Shown: positions 33,917-42,656 of the stretch, piece by piece
How positions within the stretch are numbered: the first letter of the stretch is position 1
How the letters are laid out: every line of letters begins with the position of its first letter
Origin: AP-15 sp963785565
GTDB lineage: Bacteria > Pseudomonadota > Alphaproteobacteria > ATCC43930 > CGMCC-115725
Assembly (NCBI GenBank): GCA_963785565.1
Contig: CAWAVV010000003.1
Location: 62,001-126,000, forward strand
Length of the DNA stretch: 64,000 nucleotides
Direction of reading: 5' to 3'
Made by a program: the position numbers and the translations under genes
The notes under the pieces: generated by a model
What the model was told of the DNA's origin: nothing
What the model saw: only the letters and a program-made list of their open reading frames with translations
The model's database searches: none

Positions 33917-34703
33917 ATGCGCTGGATACGGTTCGAGACGAATGGCCATGCGGCCTACGGCATCCTCGACGGCGACACGGTGACCGAGGTCAAGGGCGAC
34001 CCGTTTGCCGGCTATGAAAAGACCGCGACCCGCCACAAGCTGTCATCGGTCAAATTGCTGATCCCGGTCGAGCCGCGCACCTTCTATTGCGCCGGGCTCA
34101 ATTACGCCGAGCATGTCATCGAGGCCGCCAGAAAACGCGGCCAGGAGCCGAATTTGCCCAAAGCCGCCGATATCGGCTATCGCGCCAACAACGCGCTCGT
34201 CGCGCATGGCGAGAACATCGTCCTTCCCAAGGACGCGACCGAGCGTTGCCAGTACGAGGGCGAGCTGGTCGCGGTCATCGGCAAGCAAGGCCAAAAACCT
34301 GTCGGAACGGGATGCGCTTTCCTGCGTGCTCGGCTGGACGATCGGCAACGACTTCAGCGAGCGCACCTGGCAGGCGGGCGACCGCACCCTCTGGCGCGCG
34401 AAAAACGCCGATACCTTCAAGCCGATGGGGCCGTGGATCGAGACCGATTTCGACCTCGCTGCGGCGCACACGATCATCCGCGTCAACGGCGACGAAAAGA
34501 TCCGCTTCAAGACCGATCACATGCTGTTCGGCCCCGCGACCTTTATCAGCCGCATGTCGCAATACCTGACGCTCTACCCCGGCGATGTCGTGTGGATGGG
34601 CACCGAAGGCGCCCCCGAAAACGTCAAGCACGGCGACACGATCGACATTGAGATCACGGGCATCGGCACTCTGACCAACCCGGTGGTGCGCGAAGGGATG
34701 TAG
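33917..34703 (+). CDS. Fumarylacetoacetate hydrolase (FAH) family protein (one frameshift)
   Basis: Starts at ATG 33917 after GGAGGAGACGAAAG. The first frame gives the FAH lead-in (RTFYCAGLNYAEHVIEA; CQYEGELVAVIGKQ with the metal Glu pair). The second frame gives AKNLSERDALSCVLGWTIGN, DFSERTWQ, RFKTDHMLFGPATFISRMSQ and DVVWMGTEGAPENVKHGD. One extra G at 34289-34290 explains the break; corrected length 261 residues. FAH-fold enzymes hydrolyse or decarboxylate acyl-pyruvates and 2-hydroxydienoates, often in aromatic meta-cleavage. It is downstream of the TauD-like and hydrolase genes. Confidence 0.9.
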
Positions 34704-34735
34704 CGTCCGCGCCGCCAAGCAAGCGGGCGGCAGCG

Positions 34736-35287
34736 TCAGAACTCGACGATCTGCCGCCTGCAGCCCTTTGGCGACGGCTTCCGCCCGGCAACCCGCGCCG
34801 AGCTTGCGGAACAGCTGCTCGATGTGGAACTTGACGGTGTGCGGCGAGATGCCGAGGCGCCGCGCCGCCGCCTTGTTGCTCAAGCCGTCGCCGAGCGCCG
34901 TCAGCACCTCGATTTCGCGCGGCGTCAGCACCGGCGATGCATCGTCGGGCAACGGCCCGAACCGCGATTTCGGCGACGGTGCGACCCGCACGATCAGGCC
35001 CGCGACGACGGCGCGCAACGCGGCGTCGACCTGAGCCGGCCCGGCCTCGGACGGCAGCAATCCGGTAAAATCCCCTCCGCTGTTCCCAGAACGACGCTCT
35101 TCACGCCTGGCGGCGGCTCGGCGGAGCCGTCGGTCAAGACCGCGTCCGCCGCGTCTGCCACGGCAACGACCTCATGCCCGGCTGCGGCAACAAGCGCGGC
35201 GAGCCGCTTTGCCGTCGTCGGATCGGCGGCCGCCACCGCGACGCGAAGCCGCCGCGGAAGATCGGCGGCCGGCGCAACGGCGCTCAT
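34736..35287 (-). CDS. LuxR-type transcription regulator with degenerate receiver-like domain (two frameshifts)
   Basis: Reconstructed 183 residues. The N-terminal half starts at ATG 35287 (MSAVAPAADLPRRLRVAVAA) and resembles a shortened receiver (AADPTTAKRLAALVAAAGHE; AVLTDG) without a clear phospho-Asp/Lys pair. The second half is a LuxR/GerE helix-turn-helix (VLTPREIEVLTALGDGLSNK; ISPHTVKFHIEQLFRKLGA). Restoring a G in the CCCC run at 35072-35075 and removing one base near 34760 yields a single frame ending QIVEF. Its ATG overlaps the stop of the upstream HtrA-like gene (ATGA), so the two are translated together. Confidence 0.8.
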
Positions 35288-36189
35288 CGCGCCGGCCGCG
35301 CACCCACCGTGGCCGTGAGCGCCTGCACCTGGCCGGCGCGGATCAACCGCAATTGGACCTGATGCCCGACCGATTCCGGACCCAGCAGTTCGGCGAGCTG
35401 CCACGGGCTCCCGACGCCGGCGCCGTCGACGGCGATCAGGATGTCGCCCATCAGTACCCCGGCTTGCGCCGCCGGCCCGTCCTTGGTCACGCCGATGATC
35501 ATCAGTCCCAACGGCTGATCGGCTTCACTGCGCAATGCTTCCGGCACGAGTACCCGCTGCACCGCCGCGCCGAGCCAACCGCGCGCGATCCGGCCCGTCG
35601 TCAGCAGCGGTTCCATCACGCGCTCGACCGTCGCCGCCGGGATGACCAGAACCCGCCGGCGCGGGCCGAGGGTCGAGATGCCGAGCAACCCGCCCGCGGC
35701 GTCGAGCACCGGCCCGCCCTCCTCGCCTCTGCCCAGTCTGAGGTCGAGCCCAATGCGGCGGTCGATGCGGCCCCCGGCGCGGCTGTGCCAGGCGGGTCCG
35801 ACCGAATGGACGGCGCCGAGTCTCACCGCGACCCCGCCGGCGCCATCGGCGGCAAGAGCGAGGACGAGCGCGCCCGGCCGCGGCTCCTCGGCAGCGAGCG
35901 GCGCCGGTTCCGGAGCGCCGTCGAGCCGCAGCACGGCGACGTTGGTGCCGGGGTCGCGCCCGGCCACCCGCGCGGCAAAGCTGCCGCCATCGGCCAGCAC
36001 CACCTCGGCCTCTTCGGCCTTGGGCAATGCCTGCTCCGAGGCGACCACCACATCCTTGCGCCACAAAGTGCCGGAGCGCAGGGAATGCCCGCGCATGCGG
36101 ATGCCGGCGACCAGCGCGCGCGCCGCCGCCACGCGCTCGGCCAAAGCGGCGGAAAATTGGGTCAGCACATCCTGGTTATTGTCGGGCAT
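35284..36189 (-). CDS. HtrA/DegP-like trypsin-fold protein with PDZ domain, catalytic triad lost
   Basis: 301 residues with a trypsin-like two-barrel domain (about 30-190) and a PDZ domain (about 205-295; GLMIIGVTKDGPAAQAGVLM). Each triad position is replaced: the usual 'NHV' His block reads ASEQAL (Gln53), the 'TDLAVL' Asp block reads TNVAVL (Asn83), and the 'GNSGGP' Ser block reads GEEGGP (Glu157). There is no signal peptide, so it should be cytoplasmic. It is therefore probably a pseudoprotease acting as a binding or sensing module. It is coupled by a 4-base overlap to the LuxR-type regulator, hinting at a ligand-sensing/regulator pair (inference). Confidence 0.85.
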   Translation of the reverse strand: MPDNNQDVLTQFSAALAERVAAARALVAGIRMRGHSLRSGTLWRKDVVVASEQALPKAEEAEVVLADGGSFAARVAGRDPGTNVAVLRLDGAPEPAPLAAEEPRPGALVLALAADGAGGVAVRLGAVHSVGPAWHSRAGGRIDRRIGLDLRLGRGEEGGPVLDAAGGLLGISTLGPRRRVLVIPAATVERVMEPLLTTGRIARGWLGAAVQRVLVPEALRSEADQPLGLMIIGVTKDGPAAQAGVLMGDILIAVDGAGVGSPWQLAELLGPESVGHQVQLRLIRAGQVQALTATVGARPAR

Positions 36190-36293
36190 GCCCCTCTCCT
36201 CGGTCTATATGCCGAAAAGAATGGGGCCGCCGCTATGCCGCCGCTACTGGACGAATGGGCAGGTCGCCCGCCGCCGACCGCGGGACGCCGAAA

Positions 36294-37205
36294 TCAGCGA
36301 TCGCGCATTTTGGGGTCGAGGGCGTCGCGCAGCGCATCGCCAAACAGGCTGAAGCCGAACACCGTCACCGCGATCGCCAGACCCGGGAAGATCGCGATCC
36401 ACGGCGCCGTCGAGGCATATTCCTCGGCCCCGCCTTGCAGCATCAGGCCCCAGGCGGGGACCGGCTCTTGCACGCCGAGCCCGAGATAGGACAGCGCGGC
36501 CTCGGCCAGGATCGCCTGGCCGACAAACGCCGTCAGCAGGATCAGGAACGGCGCCATCACGTTCGGCACCATATGGCGCAAAATGATCCGCGAATGGCTA
36601 AAGCCGCAGGCGCGCGCTGCGTCGACATAAGGAACCTCGCGGATCGACAGCGCGCTCGAGCGAATGATGCGCGCGCAGCGCGGGATCAGCGGGATCGTGA
36701 TCGCGACGATCACGTTGTGCACCCCGGTGCCGAAAATCGACACGACCGCGAGCGCCATGATGATCAGCGGAAAAGCCATCAGGATATCGAGCAGGCGCTG
36801 CAGATATAGGTCGAGGCGCCCGCCGAAATAGGCGCTGCCGACGCCCAGCACCAGCCCGGCAAAACTGCTGACGATCGCGCAGGAGAACCCGACGATCAGC
36901 GCGGTGCGCGCCCCGAAAATGATGCGCGACAGCTGATCGCGCCCGAACTGATCGGTGCCGAGCCAATGCGCCCAGCTCGGCGCCTCGGTCATCGCGGCGA
37001 AATCGTTGGCGGTCGGGCTGTAAGGTGCGATCCAATCGGCGCCGAGCCCGGCCACCGCCATGACCAGCACCAGCACCAGGCCGAAGGTGCCGAGCGGCTG
37101 GCGGCGGGCAAAAACCAGCGCTCGGCCGGCCAGCGATCCCCGGCCTCCGGGCAGATCGTCGAGAAGCGCGGGAGCAGCGGCTTCATTCGGTGCGGCGATG
37201 GTCAT
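36294..37205 (-). CDS. Oligopeptide-type ABC transporter permease (DppC-like)
   Basis: 303 residues, six predicted membrane segments, with the binding-protein-dependent transport signature in YVDAARACGFSHSRIILRHM. The N-terminal LGTDQFGRDQLSRIIFGART block is specific to the DppC/OppC half. It forms the inner-membrane channel with the DppB-like partner 8 bases upstream. Start ATG at 37205 (MTIAAPNEAA); the frame is open upstream inside dppB-like sequence but dissimilar. Last gene of the ABC operon. Confidence 0.93.
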   Translation of the reverse strand: MTIAAPNEAAAPALLDDLPGGRGSLAGRALVFARRQPLGTFGLVLVLVMAVAGLGADWIAPYSPTANDFAAMTEAPSWAHWLGTDQFGRDQLSRIIFGARTALIVGFSCAIVSSFAGLVLGVGSAYFGGRLDLYLQRLLDILMAFPLIIMALAVVSIFGTGVHNVIVAITIPLIPRCARIIRSSALSIREVPYVDAARACGFSHSRIILRHMVPNVMAPFLILLTAFVGQAILAEAALSYLGLGVQEPVPAWGLMLQGGAEEYASTAPWIAIFPGLAIAVTVFGFSLFGDALRDALDPKMRDR

Positions 37206-37213
37206 GGCGGCGC

Positions 37214-38185
37214 TCACGCGTAGCGGATGCGGGGGTCGAGCCAGGCATAGAGCATGTCGACGGCGGTATTGGTGAACACAAAGACGGCGACGGTCAGCAT
37301 CACCAGCGCCTGGGTCAAGGTGTAGTCCTGGTTCTGTACGGCCTGGACGAGCAGCCGGCCGATCCCGTTCAGGTTGAAGACCTGCTCGGTAACGACCAGG
37401 CCGCCGATCAGAAACGCCGATTCGATGCCGATCAGGGTCACGACCGGCAGCAGCGCGTTCTTCAGCGCGTGGCGGTTGACGACGATGCGTTCGACCAGAC
37501 CCTTGGCCCGCGCGGTGCGAATGTAGTCCTCGCGCATGACCTCGAGCATCGCCGAACGGGTCATGCGCATCGTGACCGCGGAGGTGCGGTAGCCCACCGC
37601 GATCGCCGGCCAGATCGCCATCGACAAGTTGCGCACCGGATCCTTCCACAATGGCACATAATCGATCGGCGGCATCCACGGCGCGCCGAAGGCGATCTGC
37701 GAGATGTTGAGGATAGCGAGAATGATCAGGATGCCGAGCCAGAAGCCCGGGGTGGCGAGACCGGCGATGGCGATCACCCGCACCACAAGGTCGGTGAGGG
37801 TGTTCTGCTTCAGCGCCGAGAGCGTGCCGAATGGGATCGCGACCACGACCGCGACGACGGTGGCCAGGATCGCGATCTCCAGCGAGATCGGAAAGCGCGC
37901 GGCGATCTCGTAGGAAACCGGCTTGCCCGACCACATCGACGTGCCGAAGTCGAAGCGGCAAAAGCCCCAGACGAAATCGAAGAATTGCAGCAGGATCGGC
38001 CGGTCGAGCCCGAGTTCGGCATGACAGGCGGTGACCGCGCGCTCGTCAAAGGTGCCGCCGCCTGACCCGAGCCGCACCACGCAGATGTCGCCCGGAATGA
38101 GCCGCATCAACAGAAAGACCAGTGATGCCGCTCCGAGCAGGGTCGGCGCCACCAGCAGTATCCGCTGAATAATATATCGGTACAT
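37214..38185 (-). CDS. Oligopeptide-type ABC transporter permease (DppB-like)
   Basis: 323 residues with six hydrophobic segments and the canonical N-terminus MYRYIIQRILLVAPTLLGAA. The periplasmic loop includes ICVVRLGSGG, and the cytoplasmic EAA-like loop is MREDYIRTARAKGLVERIVV, which docks the ATPases. Typical of DppB/OppB. It is 27 bases downstream of solute-binding protein 1. Confidence 0.94.
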   Translation of the reverse strand: MYRYIIQRILLVAPTLLGAASLVFLLMRLIPGDICVVRLGSGGGTFDERAVTACHAELGLDRPILLQFFDFVWGFCRFDFGTSMWSGKPVSYEIAARFPISLEIAILATVVAVVVAIPFGTLSALKQNTLTDLVVRVIAIAGLATPGFWLGILIILAILNISQIAFGAPWMPPIDYVPLWKDPVRNLSMAIWPAIAVGYRTSAVTMRMTRSAMLEVMREDYIRTARAKGLVERIVVNRHALKNALLPVVTLIGIESAFLIGGLVVTEQVFNLNGIGRLLVQAVQNQDYTLTQALVMLTVAVFVFTNTAVDMLYAWLDPRIRYA

Positions 38186-38212
38186 GGCCTCCGTCCGGCT
38201 CCATTTATCTCG

Positions 38213-39817
38213 CTATTTGTCGAGCCAGATCGTCGCCAAATCCTGGTTCACATAATGGCTCGGGCCTATCTTCCAGCCTTTGACATAAGACCGGTAGGGC
38301 AGGATCCGATACCACCATAACAGGAAGGCCTCGTGCACCTGGTCATCAAGGACATGCTTCTCGAAGGTTCGCATCAGGTCCCGCTGCTTGGTGGTGTCGG
38401 TTTCACGCAGCATCTTATTGTAGAGATCGATCGCCTGCTGGTCGTCGAACCGGCCGTAGTTTCCCGCGTAAACCGACGGCGGCAGGTATCTTTGCACGTC
38501 GAGCAGCGGGTTGACCACACTCTGGCAATTGCCGGCCACGCCGACATCGAAGTTTCCCGACCGGAAAGCTTCGAACCAGGGACCGGTCGGCACCACGCGC
38601 TGAGTGACGTGCAGTCCGATTTTGCTCCAATCGTCGATGACCCAGTTCGCATTGTATTTGTAGGGCTGGTCGACATTGCGGTTGAGCAGTTCGAAGCTGA
38701 GCCCCTCGGCCCCCGCCTCTTTCAGCAGCCGCCTCGCCTCGGCCCGTGATTTTTCGATGTCGGGCCACCAACCGGCGATCTGCTGCAATTCCGACTTGGT
38801 CGCGGCCAGCGGCGATCCGGGGAAAACGATCCCGCCGACAGTGTGAACGTTGGCGATCTTGGCGAGTTCTGGCGCGGTGTGCCAGCGGTCGATCGCCAGG
38901 GTCAGCGCGCGCCGAACGCGGACATCGTCGAACGGTTTTTTCTGGTGGTTGATCTCGATAAAGCTGCCGCAGTTCCAGTCGCTGGTTTGCACCGCGATCT
39001 TGTCGCCGAGCTGCTGCTTAAGCTGGTTGACCATCGCCGGCGGATAACCGCGGAACTCGATCGCCGCCCGGTCGCTGCGGATCGCGTCGAGTTGCACCAC
39101 CTGTTGAGGGGCATAGATGCCGACAAAGCCGTCGAGATACGGCAGCCCCTTATGATAGTAATCTGGGTTCTTGACCCCTTTGATCGACTGGCCGACCTGA
39201 TATTCGACGAATTTGAACGGCCCCGATCCCATGACGTTCTTCTCATACCAGCGGGGGTTCTTATCGAGAATCTTCTTTTCGTAGATCCACGAATAGGGAT
39301 CGGCGAGCGCCGGCAAAAATGCATTTGTCGCGAACTTCAAGTGGAAGACGACGGTCGTCGGGTCGGGCGCCGTGACCGTGTCGACCATCATGTAGTGGCT
39401 TTGGCGCGGGCTCAGGATGCCCTTGGGCGGAAAGATGATCTCGTTCCAGCTCGCCGCCACATCGGCCGCGGTCAGCGGCGACCCGTCGTGGAACTTAACG
39501 CCCTCGCGGATCGTGAAAGTGTAGGTCTTGCCGCCGTCGGTCGGCTCCGGCATCACCGTGCACAGATCGCAAACCAAGTCGGTTGGCGATGACGGGTCGT
39601 TGGGATTGACCCGGATCAGCACGCTGTAGAACGGAGCCGCCGAATGGATTGTTGCAAAGGTGGTCTCGCGGTGCGCGTCGAAGCTCGGCGGCGCGTCCGC
39701 CGGGATCATGTAGGTCAAGGTGCCGCCATATTTTGGCGCCTCTTCCTCTGCAGCAAACACAGTAGACGAAAGCACGGCGGCGACCGCCAGCGCCGCCAAT
39801 CCTGGACGGGTCCTCAT
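38213..39817 (-). CDS. ABC transporter solute-binding protein 1 (SBP family 5)
   Basis: 534-residue periplasmic binding protein of the peptide/opine/nickel class. Signal peptide MRTRPGLAALAVAAVLSSTV; signature region TYTFTIREGVKFHDGSPLTA; C-terminus HYVNQDLATIWLDK. It contains a CxxC (VCDLCTVMPEPTDGG) shared with the three other binding proteins in this operon and not typical of DppA. ATG at 39817 has a GGAGGAAGAG ribosome site. One of four paralogues; position between the DppF-like ATPase and DppB-like permease. Confidence 0.93.
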   Translation of the reverse strand: MRTRPGLAALAVAAVLSSTVFAAEEEAPKYGGTLTYMIPADAPPSFDAHRETTFATIHSAAPFYSVLIRVNPNDPSSPTDLVCDLCTVMPEPTDGGKTYTFTIREGVKFHDGSPLTAADVAASWNEIIFPPKGILSPRQSHYMMVDTVTAPDPTTVVFHLKFATNAFLPALADPYSWIYEKKILDKNPRWYEKNVMGSGPFKFVEYQVGQSIKGVKNPDYYHKGLPYLDGFVGIYAPQQVVQLDAIRSDRAAIEFRGYPPAMVNQLKQQLGDKIAVQTSDWNCGSFIEINHQKKPFDDVRVRRALTLAIDRWHTAPELAKIANVHTVGGIVFPGSPLAATKSELQQIAGWWPDIEKSRAEARRLLKEAGAEGLSFELLNRNVDQPYKYNANWVIDDWSKIGLHVTQRVVPTGPWFEAFRSGNFDVGVAGNCQSVVNPLLDVQRYLPPSVYAGNYGRFDDQQAIDLYNKMLRETDTTKQRDLMRTFEKHVLDDQVHEAFLLWWYRILPYRSYVKGWKIGPSHYVNQDLATIWLDK

Positions 39818-39890
39818 CTCTTCCTCCTGTTCTATAACCTTTTATTATAGTTAGTAATTTCTTATGGATCGCGGCTTCGAGCCGCGTGTG

Positions 39891-40883
39891 TCAGTTGACC
39901 TCGCTGCACGCGACCCAATGGCCGGGGCGCAGCTCGCGCAGCTCCGGGCGCGTCCTTTTACACCCTTCCACGGCGAGCGCACAGCGCGGGTGAAACACGC
40001 AGCCCGACGGCGGATTGATCGGGCTCGGCACCTCGCCCTTGACCGGCCGGAACGCACGCGTCTCCTCGACCGTCGGATCGGGCGCCGGCACCGCCGACAG
40101 CAGGCCTTGGGTGTATGGGTGGAGCGGGTTGTCGAACAGCTCGTCGCATTCGGCCAGCTCGACGATGCGGCCGAGATACATGACCGCGACCCGCTGGCAC
40201 AAATGCCGCACCACCGAAAGGTCGTGGGCGATGAACAGATAAGTCAGGCCAAACCGGTCGCGCAAATCCTCTAAGAGGTTGACGATCTGTGCCTGGATCG
40301 ACACGTCGAGCGCCGAGACCGCCTCGTCGCAGACAATGAATTCGGGCTCTAGCGCCAGGGCGCGCGCAATGCCGACCCGCTGGCGCTGACCGCCCGACAT
40401 CTCGTGCGGGTAGCGGTCGGCGAATTTGGGATCGAGCCCGCACACCGACAACAATTCGCGCACCCGCGCCGTCCGGCGTGCCGGATCGCGCTCGATCCCG
40501 TGCACCTTGATCGGCTCGGCGATGATCTCGCCCACTTTCATGCGCGGGTTCAGCGAGCTGTACGGATCCTGAAAGATGACCTGGATGCGCCGCCGCAACG
40601 CCAACAGCTTGCGCCGATCGAGTTGGGCGATATCGACGCCGTCATAGCGGATCTCGCCCGCGGTCGGGCGTTCCAGGCGCAAGATGCAGCGCCCGGTCGT
40701 GGTCTTGCCGCAGCCGCTCTCGCCGACCAGTCCGAGGGTCTCGCCGCGGTGCACGGTAAAGTCGATGCCGTCGACCGCTTTGACCTCGCCGACCCTGCGG
40801 TGGGTAAAGTTCCCCTCGGTGACCGGGAAGTGCATCTGCAACCCCCTGACTTCGAGGAGCGGATGTTCTCCGGTCGCCGACAC
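39891..40883 (-). CDS. ABC transporter ATP-binding protein (DppF/OppF-like)
   Basis: 330 residues: Walker A GESGCGKTTTGR, ABC signature MSGGQRQRVGIARAL, Walker B EFIVCDEAVSALD, H-loop FIAHDLSVVRHL, and the C-terminal oligopeptide-transporter [4Fe-4S]-type Cys block CVFHPRCALAVEGCKRTRP. Chosen start is GTG 40883 (GTGTCGGCGACC) after GAGAGAGGG; the frame runs upstream into the next gene. It energises import together with the DppD-like ATPase at 46271. Confidence 0.94.
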   Translation of the reverse strand: MSATGEHPLLEVRGLQMHFPVTEGNFTHRRVGEVKAVDGIDFTVHRGETLGLVGESGCGKTTTGRCILRLERPTAGEIRYDGVDIAQLDRRKLLALRRRIQVIFQDPYSSLNPRMKVGEIIAEPIKVHGIERDPARRTARVRELLSVCGLDPKFADRYPHEMSGGQRQRVGIARALALEPEFIVCDEAVSALDVSIQAQIVNLLEDLRDRFGLTYLFIAHDLSVVRHLCQRVAVMYLGRIVELAECDELFDNPLHPYTQGLLSAVPAPDPTVEETRAFRPVKGEVPSPINPPSGCVFHPRCALAVEGCKRTRPELRELRPGHWVACSEVN

Positions 40884-40909
40884 GCCGCTGCCCTCTCTCC
40901 GGCAGGCCG

Positions 40910-42514
40910 CTATTTGTCGAGCCAGATCGTCGCCAGGTCCTGATTGACGTAATGGCTCGGCCCGATCTTCCAGCCCTTCACGTAAGAGTGGTACGGCACC
41001 ACCCGCTGCCACCACAAAAGGAAGATCTCGTGCGCCTGCTCGTCGAGCACGTATTTAGCGAACTCGAGCAGATCCGCCTTCTGCTTCGCCTTGTCGAGCT
41101 CGCGCAGCTGACGGTTGTACATCTCGACTTCCTTGGCGTCTTCGAAATTGCCGTAGTTCGAGTTGGATACCGAATGCGGCAGGTATTTGCCGACATCGGC
41201 GAGCGGATTGACCACGTTCTGGCAATTGCCCTCGACCGTGACGTCGAAATTGCCGCTGCGCTGGGCTTCGAACCAGGGACCGACGGGGACGACCTTCTGC
41301 GTCACGTGCAGGCCGATCTTGCTCCACTGATCGACGACCCAGATCCCGTAATATTTGTACGGCTGATCGTTGTTGCGGTTGAGCAGTTCGAAGCTCAGAC
41401 CCTCGGCCCCCGCCTCCTTCAGTAAACGCCGCGCCTCGGCGCGCGATTTCTCGATATCGGGCCAGTAGCCGGCGATCTGCTGCAATTCCTCCTTGCTCGG
41501 GGCCAAGGGCGACCCCGGAAAGGTGACGCCGCCGACCGTGTGCACGAGGGCGATCTTGGACAGCTCGGGCGCGCTGCCCCAGCGGTCGATCGCCAGGGTC
41601 AAGGCGCGGCGCACCCGCACGTCGTCGAACGGTTTGCGCTTATGGTTTGGGGTCACCATCCCGCCACAGTTCCAGTCGCTGGTCTGAATCGCCAGCTTGT
41701 CGCCGAGCGCCTTCTTCAACTCGTCGACCGCCGAGGGCGGAAAACCGCGGAATTCGATGTCGGCGCGACCGCTGCGGATTGCCGCGATCTCGACCGCCTG
41801 CTTCGGGGCGAAGACGCCGGTGAAGCCGTCGAGGTACGGCATCCCCTTGCGGAAATAATCGGGGTTGCGCTCGCCTTTGATCGACTGGCCGACCTGGTAA
41901 TCGACAAACTTGAACGGGCCTGAGCCCATGATGTTCTTTTCGTACCAGTGCGGGTCCTTGTCGATGATCTTCTTTTCGTAGATCCAGGCATATGGATCGG
42001 CCAATGCCGGCAGGAATGCGTCGGTGGCGAATTTGAGGCGGAAGACAACGGTGGACGGGTCGGGCGCCTTGACCGAATCGACCATGACGAAATTGCTCTG
42101 CCGCACGCTGAGCACGCCCTTCGGCGGGAAGATGATCTCGTTCCAGCTCGCCGCAACATCATCGGCGGTCAAGGGCGAGCCATCGGTGAATTTGATGCCG
42201 TCGCGGATCTTGAAGGTCCAGGTTCTGCCGCCATCGGTCGGCTGCGGCATCACCGTGCACACATCGCAGACGATGTCGTCGGTCTTGCCCGGATTGTCCG
42301 GGTTGGCGCGGACCAAGGTGCTGTAGAACGGCGCCGCCGAATGGATCGTCGCGTAGGTCTCCTCGCGATGCGCGTCAAAGCTCGGCGGCGCGTCGGCCGG
42401 GATCATGTAGGTCAGGGTTCCACCATGTTTAGGGGCCTCTTCGTCCTGCCCGGCCGAAGCGGCAAACGCCGTCGCCCCGAAAATTGCCGCCAACGCTACT
42501 GTCTTAATGTGCAC
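40910..42514 (-). CDS. ABC transporter solute-binding protein 2 (SBP family 5)
   Basis: 534 residues. The start is placed at GTG 42514 because a perfect GGAGGTAAGT lies just before it; the open frame reads five codons further, making that ribosome site coding. Signal peptide VHIKTVALAAIFGATAFAAS. It shares with its paralogues ADAPPSFDAHREETYATIHS, the CxxC VCDVCTVMPQPTDGG and the C-terminus NQDLATIWLDK. Ligand unknown. Confidence 0.92.
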   Translation of the reverse strand: MHIKTVALAAIFGATAFAASAGQDEEAPKHGGTLTYMIPADAPPSFDAHREETYATIHSAAPFYSTLVRANPDNPGKTDDIVCDVCTVMPQPTDGGRTWTFKIRDGIKFTDGSPLTADDVAASWNEIIFPPKGVLSVRQSNFVMVDSVKAPDPSTVVFRLKFATDAFLPALADPYAWIYEKKIIDKDPHWYEKNIMGSGPFKFVDYQVGQSIKGERNPDYFRKGMPYLDGFTGVFAPKQAVEIAAIRSGRADIEFRGFPPSAVDELKKALGDKLAIQTSDWNCGGMVTPNHKRKPFDDVRVRRALTLAIDRWGSAPELSKIALVHTVGGVTFPGSPLAPSKEELQQIAGYWPDIEKSRAEARRLLKEAGAEGLSFELLNRNNDQPYKYYGIWVVDQWSKIGLHVTQKVVPVGPWFEAQRSGNFDVTVEGNCQNVVNPLADVGKYLPHSVSNSNYGNFEDAKEVEMYNRQLRELDKAKQKADLLEFAKYVLDEQAHEIFLLWWQRVVPYHSYVKGWKIGPSHYVNQDLATIWLDK

Positions 42515-42557
42515 ACTTACCTCCATGTCTCTACTCAATTGATATCACGCCATTTGC

Positions 42558-42650
42558 CGTCGTCGTTCCCGCGAAAGCGGGAACCCAGGGGCCGGCGCTT
42601 CATCGGCCGTGGACCCTCACGTTCGCGCACGTTCGCAGGGCCGACGAAAT
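42558..42650. repeat. Palindromic repeat between binding-protein genes
   Basis: CGTCGTTCCCGCGAAAGCGG starts the left arm near 42560, and the right arm includes CGTTCGCAGGGCCGACGA near 42630-42647. Same family as 21040 and 33743. It fills the gap between paralogues 3 and 2 in the ABC operon. Confidence 0.7.
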
Positions 42651-42656
42651 CGCATT

